Below, one piece after another: positions 8,390 to 18,597 of a stretch of DNA of 64,000 bases. Position 1 is the stretch's first letter; every line of letters starts with the position of its first letter. Under the pieces are notes generated by a model. It saw only the letters and a list, made by a program, of their open reading frames with translations, had not been told where the DNA came from and did not search any database. The DNA is taken from positions 124,001-188,000 of the forward strand of contig CAJIZI010000003.1 of the NCBI GenBank assembly GCA_905181885.1. The letters run 5' to 3'. This DNA is from an uncultured Gammaproteobacteria bacterium (lineage in GTDB: Bacteria; Pseudomonadota; Gammaproteobacteria; Nitrosococcales; Methylophagaceae). Made by a program: the position numbers and the translations under genes.

Positions 8390-9390
8390 TATTTCTTCAA
8401 CTGATATTTTCTAACCGCTTTATTATGGTCGGTCAGGTTATTTGAAAACACATGGCGGCCTTCTCGCCCCATGGCCACGAAATATAAACTATCGCCTCCC
8501 GCAGGGTTTAGGGCAGCCTCAATTGCTGCTTTACCCGTCAATGCTATTGGACTTGGAGGAAGGCCTGATCTAGTATAAGTATTATAAGTCGTATCGCGCA
8601 TTAAGTCTTTCTTACTTATGTTACCAGTATATTGTTCACCCATGCCATAAATGATGGTTGGATCGGACTGTAACCGCATGCCCTTTTCTAAGCGACGTAC
8701 AAAAACACCTGCAATTTGACTTCGTTCTGAAGCATTACCTGTTTCTTTTTCAATAATAGAAGCCATTATTAAGGCTTCATAAGGAGTTTCGTAAGGTAAG
8801 TTATCAGCTTTTTTCAGCCACGCCTCTGCCAAGTTATCTTGCATTAATTTATGGGCACGTTTCAGAATAGCTATGTCTGTTGTTCCTGCTAAAAAGTAAT
8901 ATGTATCAGGGGCAAACTCCCCTTCACCATGGCGGCTAGCACCTTCAATCAGTAGTAAAATTTCTTTCAAACTCTCGGCTTTGAGGGTGTGCACTAAACG
9001 GTTGTCGGCAGCTAAGCTCGCAATCAATTGCTTAGATGTCATGCCTTCAACTATTGTGAAGGTATGCTGGACCACTTCACCCTCTATAAACTGCGTTAAT
9101 AATTCCGGTAGAGTTTTTGACGCTTCAATATGATACTCCCCAGCTTTTATAAGATGGGCTGTATTTTTATATCTCCCATACCAATATAAATATGATGGGG
9201 AAAGAGGTGTAATGTTTTTTTTCGTCAATTGATGACTTATTTGGAGTAAGTTACTGCCCGACTTAATTGTAAATGTTTCACCATTTTCAATATTAAGTGG
9301 CGTTGATATAAACATACTATATTGAGAATAGCCTGCATATATCAATATAATTAATATTAGTAAGCACAAGTCTCTTAATAAAAACCGCAT
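8389..9390 (-). CDS. mltG: Endolytic murein transglycosylase
   Basis: A 333-residue YceG/MltG protein. It has one N-terminal transmembrane helix (LCLLILIILIYAGYS), a LysM-like region and the catalytic domain with the family signature ASIIEKETG, whose Glu is the expected catalytic acid, then GVFVRRLEKGMRLQSDPTIIYG and SGLPPSPI. It cleaves nascent glycan strands in the inner membrane and so sets glycan length. It abuts pabC (0-1 bp gap) and tmk. Confidence 0.96.
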   Translation of the reverse strand: MRFLLRDLCLLILIILIYAGYSQYSMFISTPLNIENGETFTIKSGSNLLQISHQLTKKNITPLSPSYLYWYGRYKNTAHLIKAGEYHIEASKTLPELLTQFIEGEVVQHTFTIVEGMTSKQLIASLAADNRLVHTLKAESLKEILLLIEGASRHGEGEFAPDTYYFLAGTTDIAILKRAHKLMQDNLAEAWLKKADNLPYETPYEALIMASIIEKETGNASERSQIAGVFVRRLEKGMRLQSDPTIIYGMGEQYTGNISKKDLMRDTTYNTYTRSGLPPSPIALTGKAAIEAALNPAGGDSLYFVAMGREGRHVFSNNLTDHNKAVRKYQLKK

Positions 9391-10209
9391 TTATTTTTTT
9401 AATTCAGATAAGGATTTTTGAATAAATTGAGTAATAAGCCCAATAGAATATATTGTAGTAGTGATGCCAGATACAGGCCATACACCAATAATACTATTAC
9501 AAATAAATACTTCATCTGCTTGAGCTAATTGCTGTCTTGAAATCGCCCTTTCTTCTACTGAAATTCCGCTTCTAGTTGCTAATTGTATTATTTGACCTCT
9601 CATGACTCCAGCTATGCCCGCTTGTGTTACTAGCGGTGTGGTAAGAACATTGTCTGCAACAACAAATATATTACTCATTGTACATTCAATGATACTGCCC
9701 TCCTCGTTAGACATGATCCCTTCTGCAATAGCAGGATCGCTCCATTCATTCCTAGCGAGAACTTGTTCGAGTCTATTCATGTGTTTAATACCCGCTAGTC
9801 GACGATTAACAGATAAGGTTTGTTCACAGAAACGAAGGGTCACACCATCAACTTGATAACCTTCTGGATATATTGGGTAAGAATATGTTGCAATTATACG
9901 TGTTGGAATAGCACTGTTATCGGAAAAATAACCTCTACCACCTACCCCTCTTGTGATAGTTATTTTTATAACCGTGGAATCAGAGTCGAGGGTTTTAAAT
10001 ACACCTTCAAGTTCAGCACGCAAGTGGTCTATTTGTCCAAAATTAATATGTAAGATTCGACAGCCGTTTAGCAACCGTGTTATGTGTTGCTCTAAAAACT
10101 CAGGAGATCCACCTCGATAGGCAATAGTTTCGAAAACTCCGTCCCCGTATTGCAGGCCACGATCTGAAACGCTAACTTTATCACCGCTTATACCGTTAAT
10201 TAAGACCAT
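9391..10209 (-). CDS. pabC: Aminodeoxychorismate lyase
   Basis: A 272-residue fold-type IV PLP enzyme that converts 4-amino-4-deoxychorismate to p-aminobenzoate and pyruvate for folate synthesis. N-terminal motifs include VSDRGLQYGDGVFETI. The PLP lysine lies in LAGIKHMNRLEQVLARNEW, and EGSIIECTMSNIFVV follows. Branched-chain aminotransferases share the fold, but the length and the position between fabF and mltG favour PabC. Confidence 0.93.
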   Translation of the reverse strand: MVLINGISGDKVSVSDRGLQYGDGVFETIAYRGGSPEFLEQHITRLLNGCRILHINFGQIDHLRAELEGVFKTLDSDSTVIKITITRGVGGRGYFSDNSAIPTRIIATYSYPIYPEGYQVDGVTLRFCEQTLSVNRRLAGIKHMNRLEQVLARNEWSDPAIAEGIMSNEEGSIIECTMSNIFVVADNVLTTPLVTQAGIAGVMRGQIIQLATRSGISVEERAISRQQLAQADEVFICNSIIGVWPVSGITTTIYSIGLITQFIQKSLSELKK

Positions 10210-10224
10210 AATGAGTTATGTTTT

Positions 10225-11463
10225 TTATATTTTTCTAAAGAGGAGCGTTCCATTGGTACCACCAAAGCCAAATGAATTTGACATTGATATACTTATACCC
10301 ATTTGTCGTGCTGTATGTGGGACGTAATCAAGATCACATTCTGGATCTTGATTATCAAGATTAATCGTCGGCGGCGCAACTCTATCTTGTATGGATAAAA
10401 CACTAAATATAGCTTCAACACCACCTGCCGCCCCTAATAAGTGACCGATCATTGATTTTGTTGAACTAACGGCCACTTTATCTGCAGCATTTCCTAACGC
10501 AGTTCTCACTGCTTGGCTCTCTGCTAGGTCACCAGCTGGTGTGGATGTTCCGTGGGCGTTGATGTAGTCTATTTCATCAGCATTTATTCCAGCATCATTC
10601 ATTGCATTAACCATACAACGGGCTGCTCCCTCTCCACCTTTAGACGGCATCGTCATGTGGTATGCATCAGAACTCATCCCTGAGCCGATTAATTCAGCGT
10701 AGATCTTAGCTCCTCGTTTAACAGCATGTTCGTATTCTTCGAGCACAACAATACCTGCCCCATCACCTAAAACAAAACCATCACGGTTTTTATCCCAAGG
10801 CCTACTTGCTGCTGTCGGGTCCTCATTACGAGTTGACAATGCTCGGGCTGATGAAAAACCACCGAGACCCATTTTTGAGGTAGACATTTCAGCACCACCT
10901 GCAATCATTACGTCCGCATCACCATATTGAATCATACGACCCGCAGTTGAGATATTATGAGTACCACTAGAGCAAGCTGTTGCAATTGCTGTAGAGGGGC
11001 CTTTCATTCCGTACATGATAGACAAGTTACCCGCTATCATATTAATGATATTACTAGGTACAAAGAATGGAGATATCTTTCTTGGGCCACCTTTTAGATA
11101 TGTATCATATCCAGACTCAATCCCTGGTAAACCACCAATGCCAGCACCAATAGCTACGCCAATCCTACCTGCATTTTGTTCCGTAACTTCTATTCCTGAA
11201 TCGTCGATAGCTTCTTTACCAGCGGCAATTCCATAATGGATAAAGGTATCCATTTTTTTTGCCTCTTTGCGAGGGATGATAGTGGTGATATCAAAGTTTT
11301 TGACACTTGCACCGAAGTGTACAGGAAAGCTTGCTGTGTCAAATATCGTTAGTGGTGCAACGCCACTCATACCGGAGAGGATATTATTCCAAGTTTCTTT
11401 TACGTTTAAGCCGACGGGAGTAACCGCGCCAAGACCTGTTATCACAACTCGCCGTTTGGACAT
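10225..11463 (-). CDS. fabF: Beta-ketoacyl-ACP synthase II
   Basis: A 412-residue condensing enzyme for fatty acid elongation (malonyl-ACP plus acyl-ACP). The catalytic Cys lies in TACSSGTHN, the His residues in [11 protein letters not shown] and [12 protein letters not shown], and the Lys in SSTKSMIGH. The C-terminus [10 protein letters not shown] is typical. It follows acpP but is separated from it by a strong inverted repeat at 11503-11539, so its expression may be lower than that of acpP. Confidence 0.97.
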   Translation of the reverse strand: MSKRRVVITGLGAVTPVGLNVKETWNNILSGMSGVAPLTIFDTASFPVHFGASVKNFDITTIIPRKEAKKMDTFIHYGIAAGKEAIDDSGIEVTEQNAGRIGVAIGAGIGGLPGIESGYDTYLKGGPRKISPFFVPSNIINMIAGNLSIMYGMKGPSTAIATACSSGTHNISTAGRMIQYGDADVMIAGGAEMSTSKMGLGGFSSARALSTRNEDPTAASRPWDKNRDGFVLGDGAGIVVLEEYEHAVKRGAKIYAELIGSGMSSDAYHMTMPSKGGEGAARCMVNAMNDAGINADEIDYINAHGTSTPAGDLAESQAVRTALGNAADKVAVSSTKSMIGHLLGAAGGVEAIFSVLSIQDRVAPPTINLDNQDPECDLDYVPHTARQMGISISMSNSFGFGGTNGTLLFRKI

Positions 11464-11502
11464 CAGGAGTTCCTTTTCATAATATTAAAATACTAAAACA
11501 AG

Positions 11503-11539
11503 ATAGCCGCCTAGTATTTTGACAATACTAGGCGGCTAT
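11503..11539 (-). terminator. Perfect inverted repeat between acpP and fabF (terminator or attenuator)
   Basis: Sixteen bases (ATAGCCGCCTAGTATT at 11503-11518) pair perfectly with 11524-11539 around a 5-nt loop. On the transcribed minus strand the hairpin is followed by a U-rich but interrupted tract. It lies inside an operon, so partial termination would let acpP be made in excess over fabF. Confidence 0.75.
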
Positions 11540-11559
11540 AAGTTTAGCTATAAACTAAA

Positions 11560-11796
11560 TTAAGACTGGACAGAATTAATATAGCTTACGGCCTCTTTAA
11601 CAGTTGTTATTTTTTCGGCTTCGTCGTCTGGGATCTCACATTCAAACTCTTCTTCAAGTGCCATAACCAATTCGACTGTGTCTAAGGAATCAGCACCCAG
11701 GTCGTCTATAAATGAAGCATCAGTTTTTACTTCATCAGCGTTGACACCCAATTGTTCAACAACGATGTCTTTTACTCGGGCTTCGATCTCACTCAT
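11560..11796 (-). CDS. acpP: Acyl carrier protein
   Basis: A 78-residue acidic protein. The phosphopantetheine serine lies in [18 protein letters not shown]. The start has an AAAGGA Shine-Dalgarno. It carries acyl intermediates for the neighbouring Fab enzymes and for PlsX. It lies between fabG and fabF, flanked on both sides by inverted repeats (11872-11899 and 11503-11539). Confidence 0.98.
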   Translation of the reverse strand: MSEIEARVKDIVVEQLGVNADEVKTDASFIDDLGADSLDTVELVMALEEEFECEIPDDEAEKITTVKEAVSYINSVQS

Positions 11797-11871
11797 AACG
11801 TATATTTCCTTTGGTAATTAAATATATAAATGTGCGGGCATTTTATATTGCAAGCACAGTATAAACAAGCA

Positions 11872-11899
11872 AATTTGAATTTGAAGGTTAATTCAAATT
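11872..11899. repeat. 10-bp AT-rich inverted repeat upstream of acpP
   Basis: AATTTGAATT at 11872-11881 is repeated inverted as AATTCAAATT at 11890-11899 with an 8-nt spacer, in the fabG-acpP gap. It could be a weak hairpin or a dimeric regulator site. No known operator consensus is matched with confidence. Confidence 0.5.
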
Positions 11900-11921
11900 T
11901 TGAATTAATTAAATTAACTAA

Positions 11922-12665
11922 TTAATTCATATACATGCCGCCATTAACATGAATAGTTTCACCGGTAATATAGGCTGCGTCATCACTAGCCAAATAACTG
12001 ACAGCGCCAGCAATTTCTTCCGGAGTTCCTAATCTTTTGATAGGTACTTGTGATAACAATACTGTCTTGTGCTCATCAGCTAACGAACTAGTCATATCCG
12101 TGTCAATAAATCCAGGAGCGACTGCATTAACGGTAATACCTCGAGCTCCAACCTCGCGAGCTAGCGACTTACTAAAACCAATTACGCCTGCTTTTGCAGC
12201 AGCATAATTAGTTTGCCCTGCATTCCCCATCACACCTACTACTGAAGTTATTGTAATAATTCGACCTGATCGTGCTTTTGTCATTGCGCGTAGACAACGC
12301 TTTGATAGCTTATAAATTGGTGTCAAATTCGTGCTGATAATATCATCCCAATCATCATCTTTCATACGAATAAGAAGGTTATCTCTTGTAATTCCAGCAT
12401 TGTTTACTAAGATACTGGGTGCACCATAAATGGACTCTGTTTCAGCTACTACAGCTTCTATTGAATCGGGGTCAGTTACATTAAGTACCATTCCTGAACC
12501 AGCAATATTGGCCTCTCTAAGGTATTCCGTTATAGATTTAGCCCCCGCTTCTGATGTGGCCGTTCCCACGATAGTTGCACCTTCAGATCCTAACCGTAGA
12601 GCAATTGCTCGTCCTATTCCTCGTGTAGCACCAGTTACTAATACAATTTTCTCATCAAAACTCAT
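11922..12665 (-). CDS. fabG: 3-oxoacyl-ACP reductase
   Basis: A 247-residue short-chain dehydrogenase that reduces 3-oxoacyl-ACP with NADPH. It has the cofactor motif TGATRGIGRA, the NNAG motif, a catalytic serine in ITSVVGVMGN, and Tyr/Lys in YAAAKAG. The C-terminal GETIHVNGGMYM is typical of FabG. It overlaps fabD by 4 bp. Confidence 0.97.
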   Translation of the reverse strand: MSFDEKIVLVTGATRGIGRAIALRLGSEGATIVGTATSEAGAKSITEYLREANIAGSGMVLNVTDPDSIEAVVAETESIYGAPSILVNNAGITRDNLLIRMKDDDWDDIISTNLTPIYKLSKRCLRAMTKARSGRIITITSVVGVMGNAGQTNYAAAKAGVIGFSKSLAREVGARGITVNAVAPGFIDTDMTSSLADEHKTVLLSQVPIKRLGTPEEIAGAVSYLASDDAAYITGETIHVNGGMYMN

Positions 12666-13603
12666 GATTGCTCTCCTAATACTTGGACTACTTTTTCTAG
12701 CGATGTTTGGTCAAAGATGGGCAGAGCTATTAATGACTTATCTATTCGTTTCGTTAAGCCGGCTAATACTTTTCCAGGTCCGCATTCTATAATATTTGTA
12801 ACACCCAAACTTGAAAATCTCTGTATTGTTTCCACCCAGCGCACTGGAGTATGTAACTGCTGGGCAAGAAGGTGTTTGATAGCTTTATCATCATCACCTT
12901 GGCCAACATTAGCATTATGAATGACAGGAATCACCGGTTTATATATAGTCATACTTGTTAATGTTATTTCCAATTGTTCTGCGGCAGGTTTCATCAAAGC
13001 ACAATGTGAAGGTACACTGACTGGCAATAACATGGCTCGCTTAGCACCCTTGTCTTTTGCTAGTACTGTGGCTCGTTTAACTGCCTCAATATCACCTGCA
13101 ATTACTACTTGGCCTGGTGAATTGAAATTAACAGCTTCAACTACAGCATTTTTAGCAGCTTCTATACATATTTCTTTTACCAGATCGTCATCTAGACCTA
13201 AAATAGCAGCCATAGCTCCCTGTCCTGTGGGTACTGCTCGCTGCATAAACTGGCCACGCATCTCGACAAGTTTTATCGCATCAGAAAAGGACATTGACTC
13301 AGCTGCAACCAGAGCCGTATATTCACCTAAACTATGGCCAGCTAAATAATGAGGCTGAATATTTGTTAACTCCTGCCATAAACGCCACACAGCGATACCC
13401 GCCGCTAACATTGCTGGCTGAGTACGCTCAGTCTGGTTTAAGGCTTCTATAGGCCCTTCTGAAATCAATTTCCATAAGTCATAGTTTAAGACATCAGAGG
13501 CTTCTGAAAATGTTGCCTTCACTTGTGGAAATTCAATGGCTAACTGTGTCAACATGCCAATGGACTGGGAGCCTTGCCCAGGAAATACAAATGCTAAACT
13601 CAT
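12662..13603 (-). CDS. fabD: Malonyl-CoA:ACP transacylase
   Basis: A 313-residue acyltransferase that loads malonate onto ACP. The N-terminal FVFPGQGSQ oxyanion segment and the nucleophile motif GHSLGEYTAL are clear; the catalytic His lies in VSVPSHCALM. It is co-transcribed with fabH upstream (21-bp gap) and fabG downstream. Confidence 0.97.
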   Translation of the reverse strand: MSLAFVFPGQGSQSIGMLTQLAIEFPQVKATFSEASDVLNYDLWKLISEGPIEALNQTERTQPAMLAAGIAVWRLWQELTNIQPHYLAGHSLGEYTALVAAESMSFSDAIKLVEMRGQFMQRAVPTGQGAMAAILGLDDDLVKEICIEAAKNAVVEAVNFNSPGQVVIAGDIEAVKRATVLAKDKGAKRAMLLPVSVPSHCALMKPAAEQLEITLTSMTIYKPVIPVIHNANVGQGDDDKAIKHLLAQQLHTPVRWVETIQRFSSLGVTNIIECGPGKVLAGLTKRIDKSLIALPIFDQTSLEKVVQVLGEQS

Positions 13604-13624
13604 GAACTTAAAGTCTCTTTAAAA

Positions 13625-14584
13625 TTAGAAGTTTAATAAAACTGAACCCCAAGTGAACCCACCACCAAAAGCTTCAAGTAATAATATTTCGCCACGGTTT
13701 ATCCGTCCATCTCTAACTGCAACATCTAATGCCAGCGGTATTGATGCAGCTGATGTATTACCATGTTCATCGACTGTTACTACTACCTGGTCCATAGACA
13801 TACCTAGTTTTTTTGCAGTAGCTGCAATAATACGAATATTAGCTTGGTGTGGTATTAACCAATCAATGTCTTTTTTACTTAAATTGTTAGCTGATAGCGT
13901 TTCATCGGCAATGCTGCTGAGCGTTCTAACAGCAATTTTGAAAACATCATTACCCTGCATCTCTATATAAGGCTTTGCATCAGTATCCATTGACCCTGGT
14001 CCGGTAGGTACTGATAACAAGCCATTGTACTTTCCATCCGAATGAATGTGTGTTGACAAAATACCTGTTTCTTCCGACGCCTGTAATACTACAGCTCCCG
14101 CACCATCACCAAATAAAACACAAGTATTTCTGTCACTCCAGTCAACTATTCGTGATAAGGATTCCGCACCAATTACTAAAGCATTTTTAGCACTGCCGGA
14201 TTTAATAAACTTATCAGCAACCGTTAAGGCATATATGAAACCTGTACAGACTGCTTGTATATCGAAGGCAGGACACCCACTGATTCCTAAGCGTTCTTGA
14301 ACTAAGGATGCTGTACTAGGAAATATCCTAGTTGGCGTTGTAGTCGCAATAATGATTAGATCAATTTCTCTGTTTTCTATACCGGCTGCTTCTATCGCTT
14401 TTACAGCAGCATTAAAGGCTAAGTCGGTCGTTGTTTCGTTCTCAGCAATAATATGACGTTTTTTTATTCCTGTCCTTTCTTGGATCCACTGATCATTGGT
14501 GTCTACCATTTTCTCAAGATCATTGTTACTCAGAATTTTATGGGGTAAATAACTACCTGTGCCCGTAATTCTTGAATAGATCAA
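13625..14584 (-). CDS. fabH: Beta-ketoacyl-ACP synthase III
   Basis: A 319-residue initiating condensing enzyme (acetyl-CoA plus malonyl-ACP). The catalytic triad is Cys in QAVCTGF, His in PHQANIRI and Asn in EHGNTSAAS. The best start is a TTG whose last two bases lie in the plsX stop (TTGA overlap), suggesting translational coupling. Confidence 0.97.
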   Translation of the reverse strand: MIYSRITGTGSYLPHKILSNNDLEKMVDTNDQWIQERTGIKKRHIIAENETTTDLAFNAAVKAIEAAGIENREIDLIIIATTTPTRIFPSTASLVQERLGISGCPAFDIQAVCTGFIYALTVADKFIKSGSAKNALVIGAESLSRIVDWSDRNTCVLFGDGAGAVVLQASEETGILSTHIHSDGKYNGLLSVPTGPGSMDTDAKPYIEMQGNDVFKIAVRTLSSIADETLSANNLSKKDIDWLIPHQANIRIIAATAKKLGMSMDQVVVTVDEHGNTSAASIPLALDVAVRDGRINRGEILLLEAFGGGFTWGSVLLNF

Positions 14585-15600
14585 GCTGCTTGGCCTTTCA
14601 ATAAACGTTCTAGATGCTGACTTATATTTCTAGGAACATCTTGTTCAGCTTCAATTACTGCAATATTAATAGCATTAGCAAAACCAACTTCATCTGCCCC
14701 ACCATGGCTTTTTATTACAATACCTTGCAAACCAATAAAGTTTGCGCCGTTATATGCTCTAGGATCAAGATCATCTCTAAATTTTTTCAGTATAGGCGAG
14801 GCAAGTAGACCAACTAGTTTTGTGAAAATATTCTGACTGAACGATCGTCGCAAGTAATGGCGCATCATGTGGACAACACCTTCACTAGACTTCAATGCAA
14901 TATTACCTACAAAACCATCACAAACAACAACATCGACTTCACCACGATACATCCCATCACCTTCGACAAACCCGTGATAATTAAGGTCAGTTTTACTCAG
15001 TAATATAGCAGCTTCTTTAACACGCTCATTACCCTTCATTTCTTCTGCACCAATATTAAGTAGGCCAATCGTTGGGTTTTTTCGCCCTTCTATTGACTCG
15101 GCTAATACCGAACCCATGATGGCAAATTGCACCAACTGTTTAGCACTGGAATCTACATTTCCACCTAAGTCCAATACGTAAGTATGGCCTTTCATTGTCG
15201 GGAGTGCTGATACAATGGCAGGTCTCTCAATGCCTGGCAGCATTTTGAGTACAAATTTAGCTGTAGCCATCAGAGCACCCGTGTTGCCTGCACTAACACA
15301 AGCTGATGCACTACCAGTTTTAACTAAATCAATTGCTACGCGCATCGAGGAGTCTTTTTTTCCTCTTAATGCTAAAGCCGGTGATTCATCCATTTCTACC
15401 TGCTGTGAGGCATGGTGAATAATAAATCTTGAATCATTTTGAACATGATATTCTTTAAGCTTAGCTGCGAGAGTCTTCTCATCCCCCACTAATATTAGGT
15501 TAATGTTTGGGTGCTTATTTAGTGCGCGTATCGCAGCCGGAATAACAACGTCTGGCCCATGATCCCCACCCATTGCGTCAATCGATATTGTATGGCCCAA
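14581..15600 (-). CDS. plsX: Phosphate acyltransferase
   Basis: A 339-residue enzyme that converts acyl-ACP to acyl-phosphate for phospholipid synthesis. The N-terminal [15 protein letters not shown], the [10 protein letters not shown] segment and [17 protein letters not shown] are family motifs. The start appears to be TTG, 5 bp after rpmF, with only a weak Shine-Dalgarno. It sits in the conserved rpmF-plsX-fabH order. Confidence 0.96.
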   Translation of the reverse strand: MGHTISIDAMGGDHGPDVVIPAAIRALNKHPNINLILVGDEKTLAAKLKEYHVQNDSRFIIHHASQQVEMDESPALALRGKKDSSMRVAIDLVKTGSASACVSAGNTGALMATAKFVLKMLPGIERPAIVSALPTMKGHTYVLDLGGNVDSSAKQLVQFAIMGSVLAESIEGRKNPTIGLLNIGAEEMKGNERVKEAAILLSKTDLNYHGFVEGDGMYRGEVDVVVCDGFVGNIALKSSEGVVHMMRHYLRRSFSQNIFTKLVGLLASPILKKFRDDLDPRAYNGANFIGLQGIVIKSHGGADEVGFANAINIAVIEAEQDVPRNISQHLERLLKGQAA

Positions 15601-15605
15601 TCTGA

Positions 15606-15791
15606 TTAGTCTTCTTCACTCTTATCAGCAACAACTTTACGACCACGATAGTAGCCATCAGCAGATACATTGTGACGCATATGAAGTTCACCTGATGTTG
15701 CATCCACAGATAGAGGTGCACTTGTTAAGGCATCGTGTGAACGACGCATACCGCGGCGTGATGTACTTTTCTTACTCTTTTGAACAGCCAT
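15606..15791 (-). CDS. rpmF: 50S ribosomal protein L32
   Basis: A 61-residue basic ribosomal protein beginning [20 protein letters not shown], with the usual [21 protein letters not shown] segment. It has no zinc-ribbon cysteines, as in the enterobacterial form. It lies between yceD and plsX. Confidence 0.97.
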   Translation of the reverse strand: MAVQKSKKSTSRRGMRRSHDALTSAPLSVDATSGELHMRHNVSADGYYRGRKVVADKSEED

Positions 15792-15842
15792 GTTGAACTC
15801 CTAACACAAAAATATAATTATTTAAAACCAGCGTTTACTGAT

Positions 15843-16376
15843 TTATTGTTTCTTTAAACTCGATAATATGGCAAATGGTGACACTGGTTTTTCATCTCCT
15901 TCATCCTCATTATAATCACTATTATCACTCATTGCGGACCATGCCTCACTTGGTAGACAGGCCTCTGTATGGCGTGGTACCAGTGGCAACACCAAGATTA
16001 ACTCATCTTCAACAACCTTGCTTAATGATATAGGATCGCTATTTTCTAGTAACCAAGGGTCATATTGTTCTGCAAGTTTATCTATAAACTTCTCACTAAC
16101 AACCATTGCCAATAAACAGCTTACAGATAACTCCATGCTCATCGGCAACATGCAGCGTTCACACACAATTGACACTGGAACTGTAAACTCACCTTTTACA
16201 TAAGGCGTACCAATTTCATCAATATCGAACGCTAGTACAACGTTCACTAAACCACTATCACTATGAAGTGACTTTGCGAGTCTTGGCATATCACTTAATA
16301 ATAATTGGCCATCAAACTTCAGACCATTTTGAGCCAAGCGTAGTGGGTCGATTTCTTTTGGTAATTTACGATGCAT
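15843..16376 (-). CDS. yceD: YceD family protein (DUF177), upstream of rpmF
   Basis: About 177 residues starting MHRKLPKEIDPLRLAQNG, which matches the usual DUF177 N-terminus. A longer TTG-initiated reading is possible but would start inside the -35 box of the promoter described here. The pair of cysteines CERCMLPM and the acidic C-terminus are typical. YceD proteins accompany rpmF and have been linked to 23S rRNA maturation in plants and bacteria; the exact role is not settled. The chosen ATG has no Shine-Dalgarno and lies about 10 nt from a TATAAT box, so the mRNA may be nearly leaderless. Confidence 0.85.
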   Translation of the reverse strand: MHRKLPKEIDPLRLAQNGLKFDGQLLLSDMPRLAKSLHSDSGLVNVVLAFDIDEIGTPYVKGEFTVPVSIVCERCMLPMSMELSVSCLLAMVVSEKFIDKLAEQYDPWLLENSDPISLSKVVEDELILVLPLVPRHTEACLPSEAWSAMSDNSDYNEDEGDEKPVSPFAILSSLKKQ

Positions 16377-16386
16377 AATCGACGGA

Positions 16387-16415
16387 ATTATATAAGAAAA
16401 CTCACTAAATCGCAA
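16387..16415 (-). promoter_or_regulatory. Sigma70 promoter of the yceD-rpmF-plsX-fab operon
   Basis: On the minus strand TTGCGA (16415-16410) is followed after exactly 17 bp by TATAAT (16392-16387). The yceD ATG begins 10 nt after the -10, leaving room for only a very short 5' leader. Confidence 0.65.
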
Positions 16416-16492
16416 AGCTGCGAAGCTTTAATTGTAATGTTTGCTCATGAACTGCCTCAATTACTTAAATAATAGCTTCGTTAGCCACACAT

Positions 16493-18004
16493 TTAGTCAT
16501 CATTATATATTTCAATAACTCCGCTACTTTTATCTGTATCTTGTTTTGTATTGTCATTCCGCAATGCGTTGATATGATAAAGGTAGGACTCATCAACGTC
16601 TCCTGTTATATACTTACCATCAAAACAAGAAGTATCAAAGGACTCAATTTTATTATCTTCATTTACCGCATCAATCAAATCATCAAGTTCTTGATAGATT
16701 AGCCAGTCAACGCCTAACTCTTCTGCTATTTGGTCAATATTACGGTCGTGTGCGACAAACTCTTTAGGGGACGGCATGTCGATACCATATACGTTCGGAT
16801 AACGTACTGGAGGAGCAGCAGATGCAAAATAAACTTTTTTTGCACCAGCTTCGCGTGCCATTTGTACAATTTGTTGAGAAGTGGTGCCTCTTACGATTGA
16901 ATCGTCAACCAATAAGACCACCTTGTCTTTAAATTCAATATTTATTGCATTTAATTTTTGGCGAACAGACTTTTTACGTTGTGTTTGTCCTGGCATGATA
17001 AATGTTCGACCAATATAGCGATTTTTAATAAAACCTTCTTGGTACTTCACTCCTAAGTCATACGACAATTGCAAAGCTGCACTTCGACTTGTGTCTGGAA
17101 TAGGAATAATCACATCAATATCATGCTCAGGGAAATCACGAATTATTTTCTCAGCTAATTTACTTCCCATTCGGCTCCGGCTTCTATGGACAGAAATACC
17201 ATCCATAATAGAATCGGGTCGTGCAAAGTAGACATACTCAAAAATACACGGTGCATTAATTTTAGGAGCTGCGCATTGTTGGGCATGGAAGTTACTGTTC
17301 ACATCAATAAACACACATTCACCCGGTTTTATATCGCGAAGCAGCTCAAAATTTAAGGTTTTAAGAGCTACGCTTTCAGAAGCAATAATATAATCAGCTT
17401 GTTCCCCTTCTGCTTCTCGCTTACCAATAACAACGGGACGAATGCCATGTGGGTCACGAAAGGCTAAGACCCCTACCCCAGCAATCATTGCAACTATCGC
17501 ATAAGCGCCATTACAACGCTCATGGACTTTAGTCACAGCAGTAAAAACATCTTCAGCTGTTGGCGTCAAATCGCAAGACTTTTGCAATTCATGGGCCAAA
17601 ATATTAAGTAATACTTCAGAATCAGAATCAGTATTAAGGTGACGCCGGTCACTTTGAAAAAGCTCTTCTTTTAAGGCCTTCGTATTCGTTAAGTTACCGT
17701 TATGAGCTAATGCGATACCAAAGGGAGAGTTGACATAGAAGGGCTGGGCTTCGGCTAATGTCGAACATCCAGCAGTAGGGTAGCGAATATGGCCAATGCC
17801 CATATTACCACTTAAACGTACCATATGGCGTGTATGAAAAACATCCTTGACTAGACCATTAGCCTTGCGTAGAAAAAACTTCCCATCTTGATCGCACGTC
17901 ACAATACCAGCAGCATCTTGCCCACGATGTTGCAACACAGTTAAACCATCGTAAAGAGATTGATTAACCTCAGAATGTCCAACAATGCCAATAATTCCGC
18001 ACAT
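16493..18004 (-). CDS. purF: Amidophosphoribosyltransferase
   Basis: A 503-residue enzyme for the first step of purine synthesis (PRPP plus glutamine to phosphoribosylamine). Cys2 in MCGIIGIVG is the N-terminal nucleophile of the glutaminase domain. The PRPP-binding loop [15 protein letters not shown] lies in the C-terminal half. No long propeptide precedes Cys2, as in the E. coli type. It follows cvpA by 21 bp in the conserved cvpA-purF order. Confidence 0.97.
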   Translation of the reverse strand: MCGIIGIVGHSEVNQSLYDGLTVLQHRGQDAAGIVTCDQDGKFFLRKANGLVKDVFHTRHMVRLSGNMGIGHIRYPTAGCSTLAEAQPFYVNSPFGIALAHNGNLTNTKALKEELFQSDRRHLNTDSDSEVLLNILAHELQKSCDLTPTAEDVFTAVTKVHERCNGAYAIVAMIAGVGVLAFRDPHGIRPVVIGKREAEGEQADYIIASESVALKTLNFELLRDIKPGECVFIDVNSNFHAQQCAAPKINAPCIFEYVYFARPDSIMDGISVHRSRSRMGSKLAEKIIRDFPEHDIDVIIPIPDTSRSAALQLSYDLGVKYQEGFIKNRYIGRTFIMPGQTQRKKSVRQKLNAINIEFKDKVVLLVDDSIVRGTTSQQIVQMAREAGAKKVYFASAAPPVRYPNVYGIDMPSPKEFVAHDRNIDQIAEELGVDWLIYQELDDLIDAVNEDNKIESFDTSCFDGKYITGDVDESYLYHINALRNDNTKQDTDKSSGVIEIYNDD

Positions 18005-18025
18005 ATAAAATTACCTTGTTACTAA

Positions 18026-18517
18026 CTAACTAAAATGAACATACTCTGCTAATCCATCTGGCAGAAACTGTTGTACCCAAACGGCAATTTTTTCAAAATG
18101 CTCAATTAATACTGCATTCTGCCACCATGTATCGTTCGGTATGGGTGTTGTACCCGCTAATAAGACAATGAGTGTGACAATAGTAATACCTCGTAGTAAG
18201 CCAAAAATTATGCCCAAAGAACGATCAGTTCCACTAAGCCCTGTCTTTTCTACGATAGTCGAAATTATATGATTAACAAGTGCACTTAAAATTAGAGTAA
18301 TAACAAATAAAGTGGTAAAGGCAGCTATAAGTCTAATTGATTCTGTGCTGATGTATTCTGATAATAATGGTGATAAGGGTCCTGAAAAACTGAATGCGAC
18401 CCAAATTGATAATGCCCATGCAAGCAAAGACAAAACTTCTTTAACAAATCCCCTGACAACACTTATTATCGCTGATAACGCTATGATACCGATAATGACA
18501 TAATCAACCCAAAACAT
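18026..18517 (-). CDS. cvpA: CvpA family membrane protein
   Basis: A 163-residue protein with four hydrophobic helices. The first begins WVDYVIIGIIALSAIISVVRGF, with the family's VRGFVKEVLSLLAW segment, and GLSGTDRSLGIIFGLLRG follows. E. coli CvpA is needed for colicin V production and for tolerance of bile and deoxycholate. It is normally co-transcribed with purF, as here. Confidence 0.93.
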   Translation of the reverse strand: MFWVDYVIIGIIALSAIISVVRGFVKEVLSLLAWALSIWVAFSFSGPLSPLLSEYISTESIRLIAAFTTLFVITLILSALVNHIISTIVEKTGLSGTDRSLGIIFGLLRGITIVTLIVLLAGTTPIPNDTWWQNAVLIEHFEKIAVWVQQFLPDGLAEYVHFS

Positions 18518-18597
18518 GATTCTCTCGGAGACAAGCTCGTTAGTGTTTTAAAGTACTGATTTTAGCAGAATAGAATGCTTCGAAGCAGATATTTTTA

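Noticed and set aside
12921-13349. A 142-codon open frame on the plus strand opposite fabD
   Set aside because: It is antisense to a certain gene and its composition mirrors that of fabD; no domain is visible.
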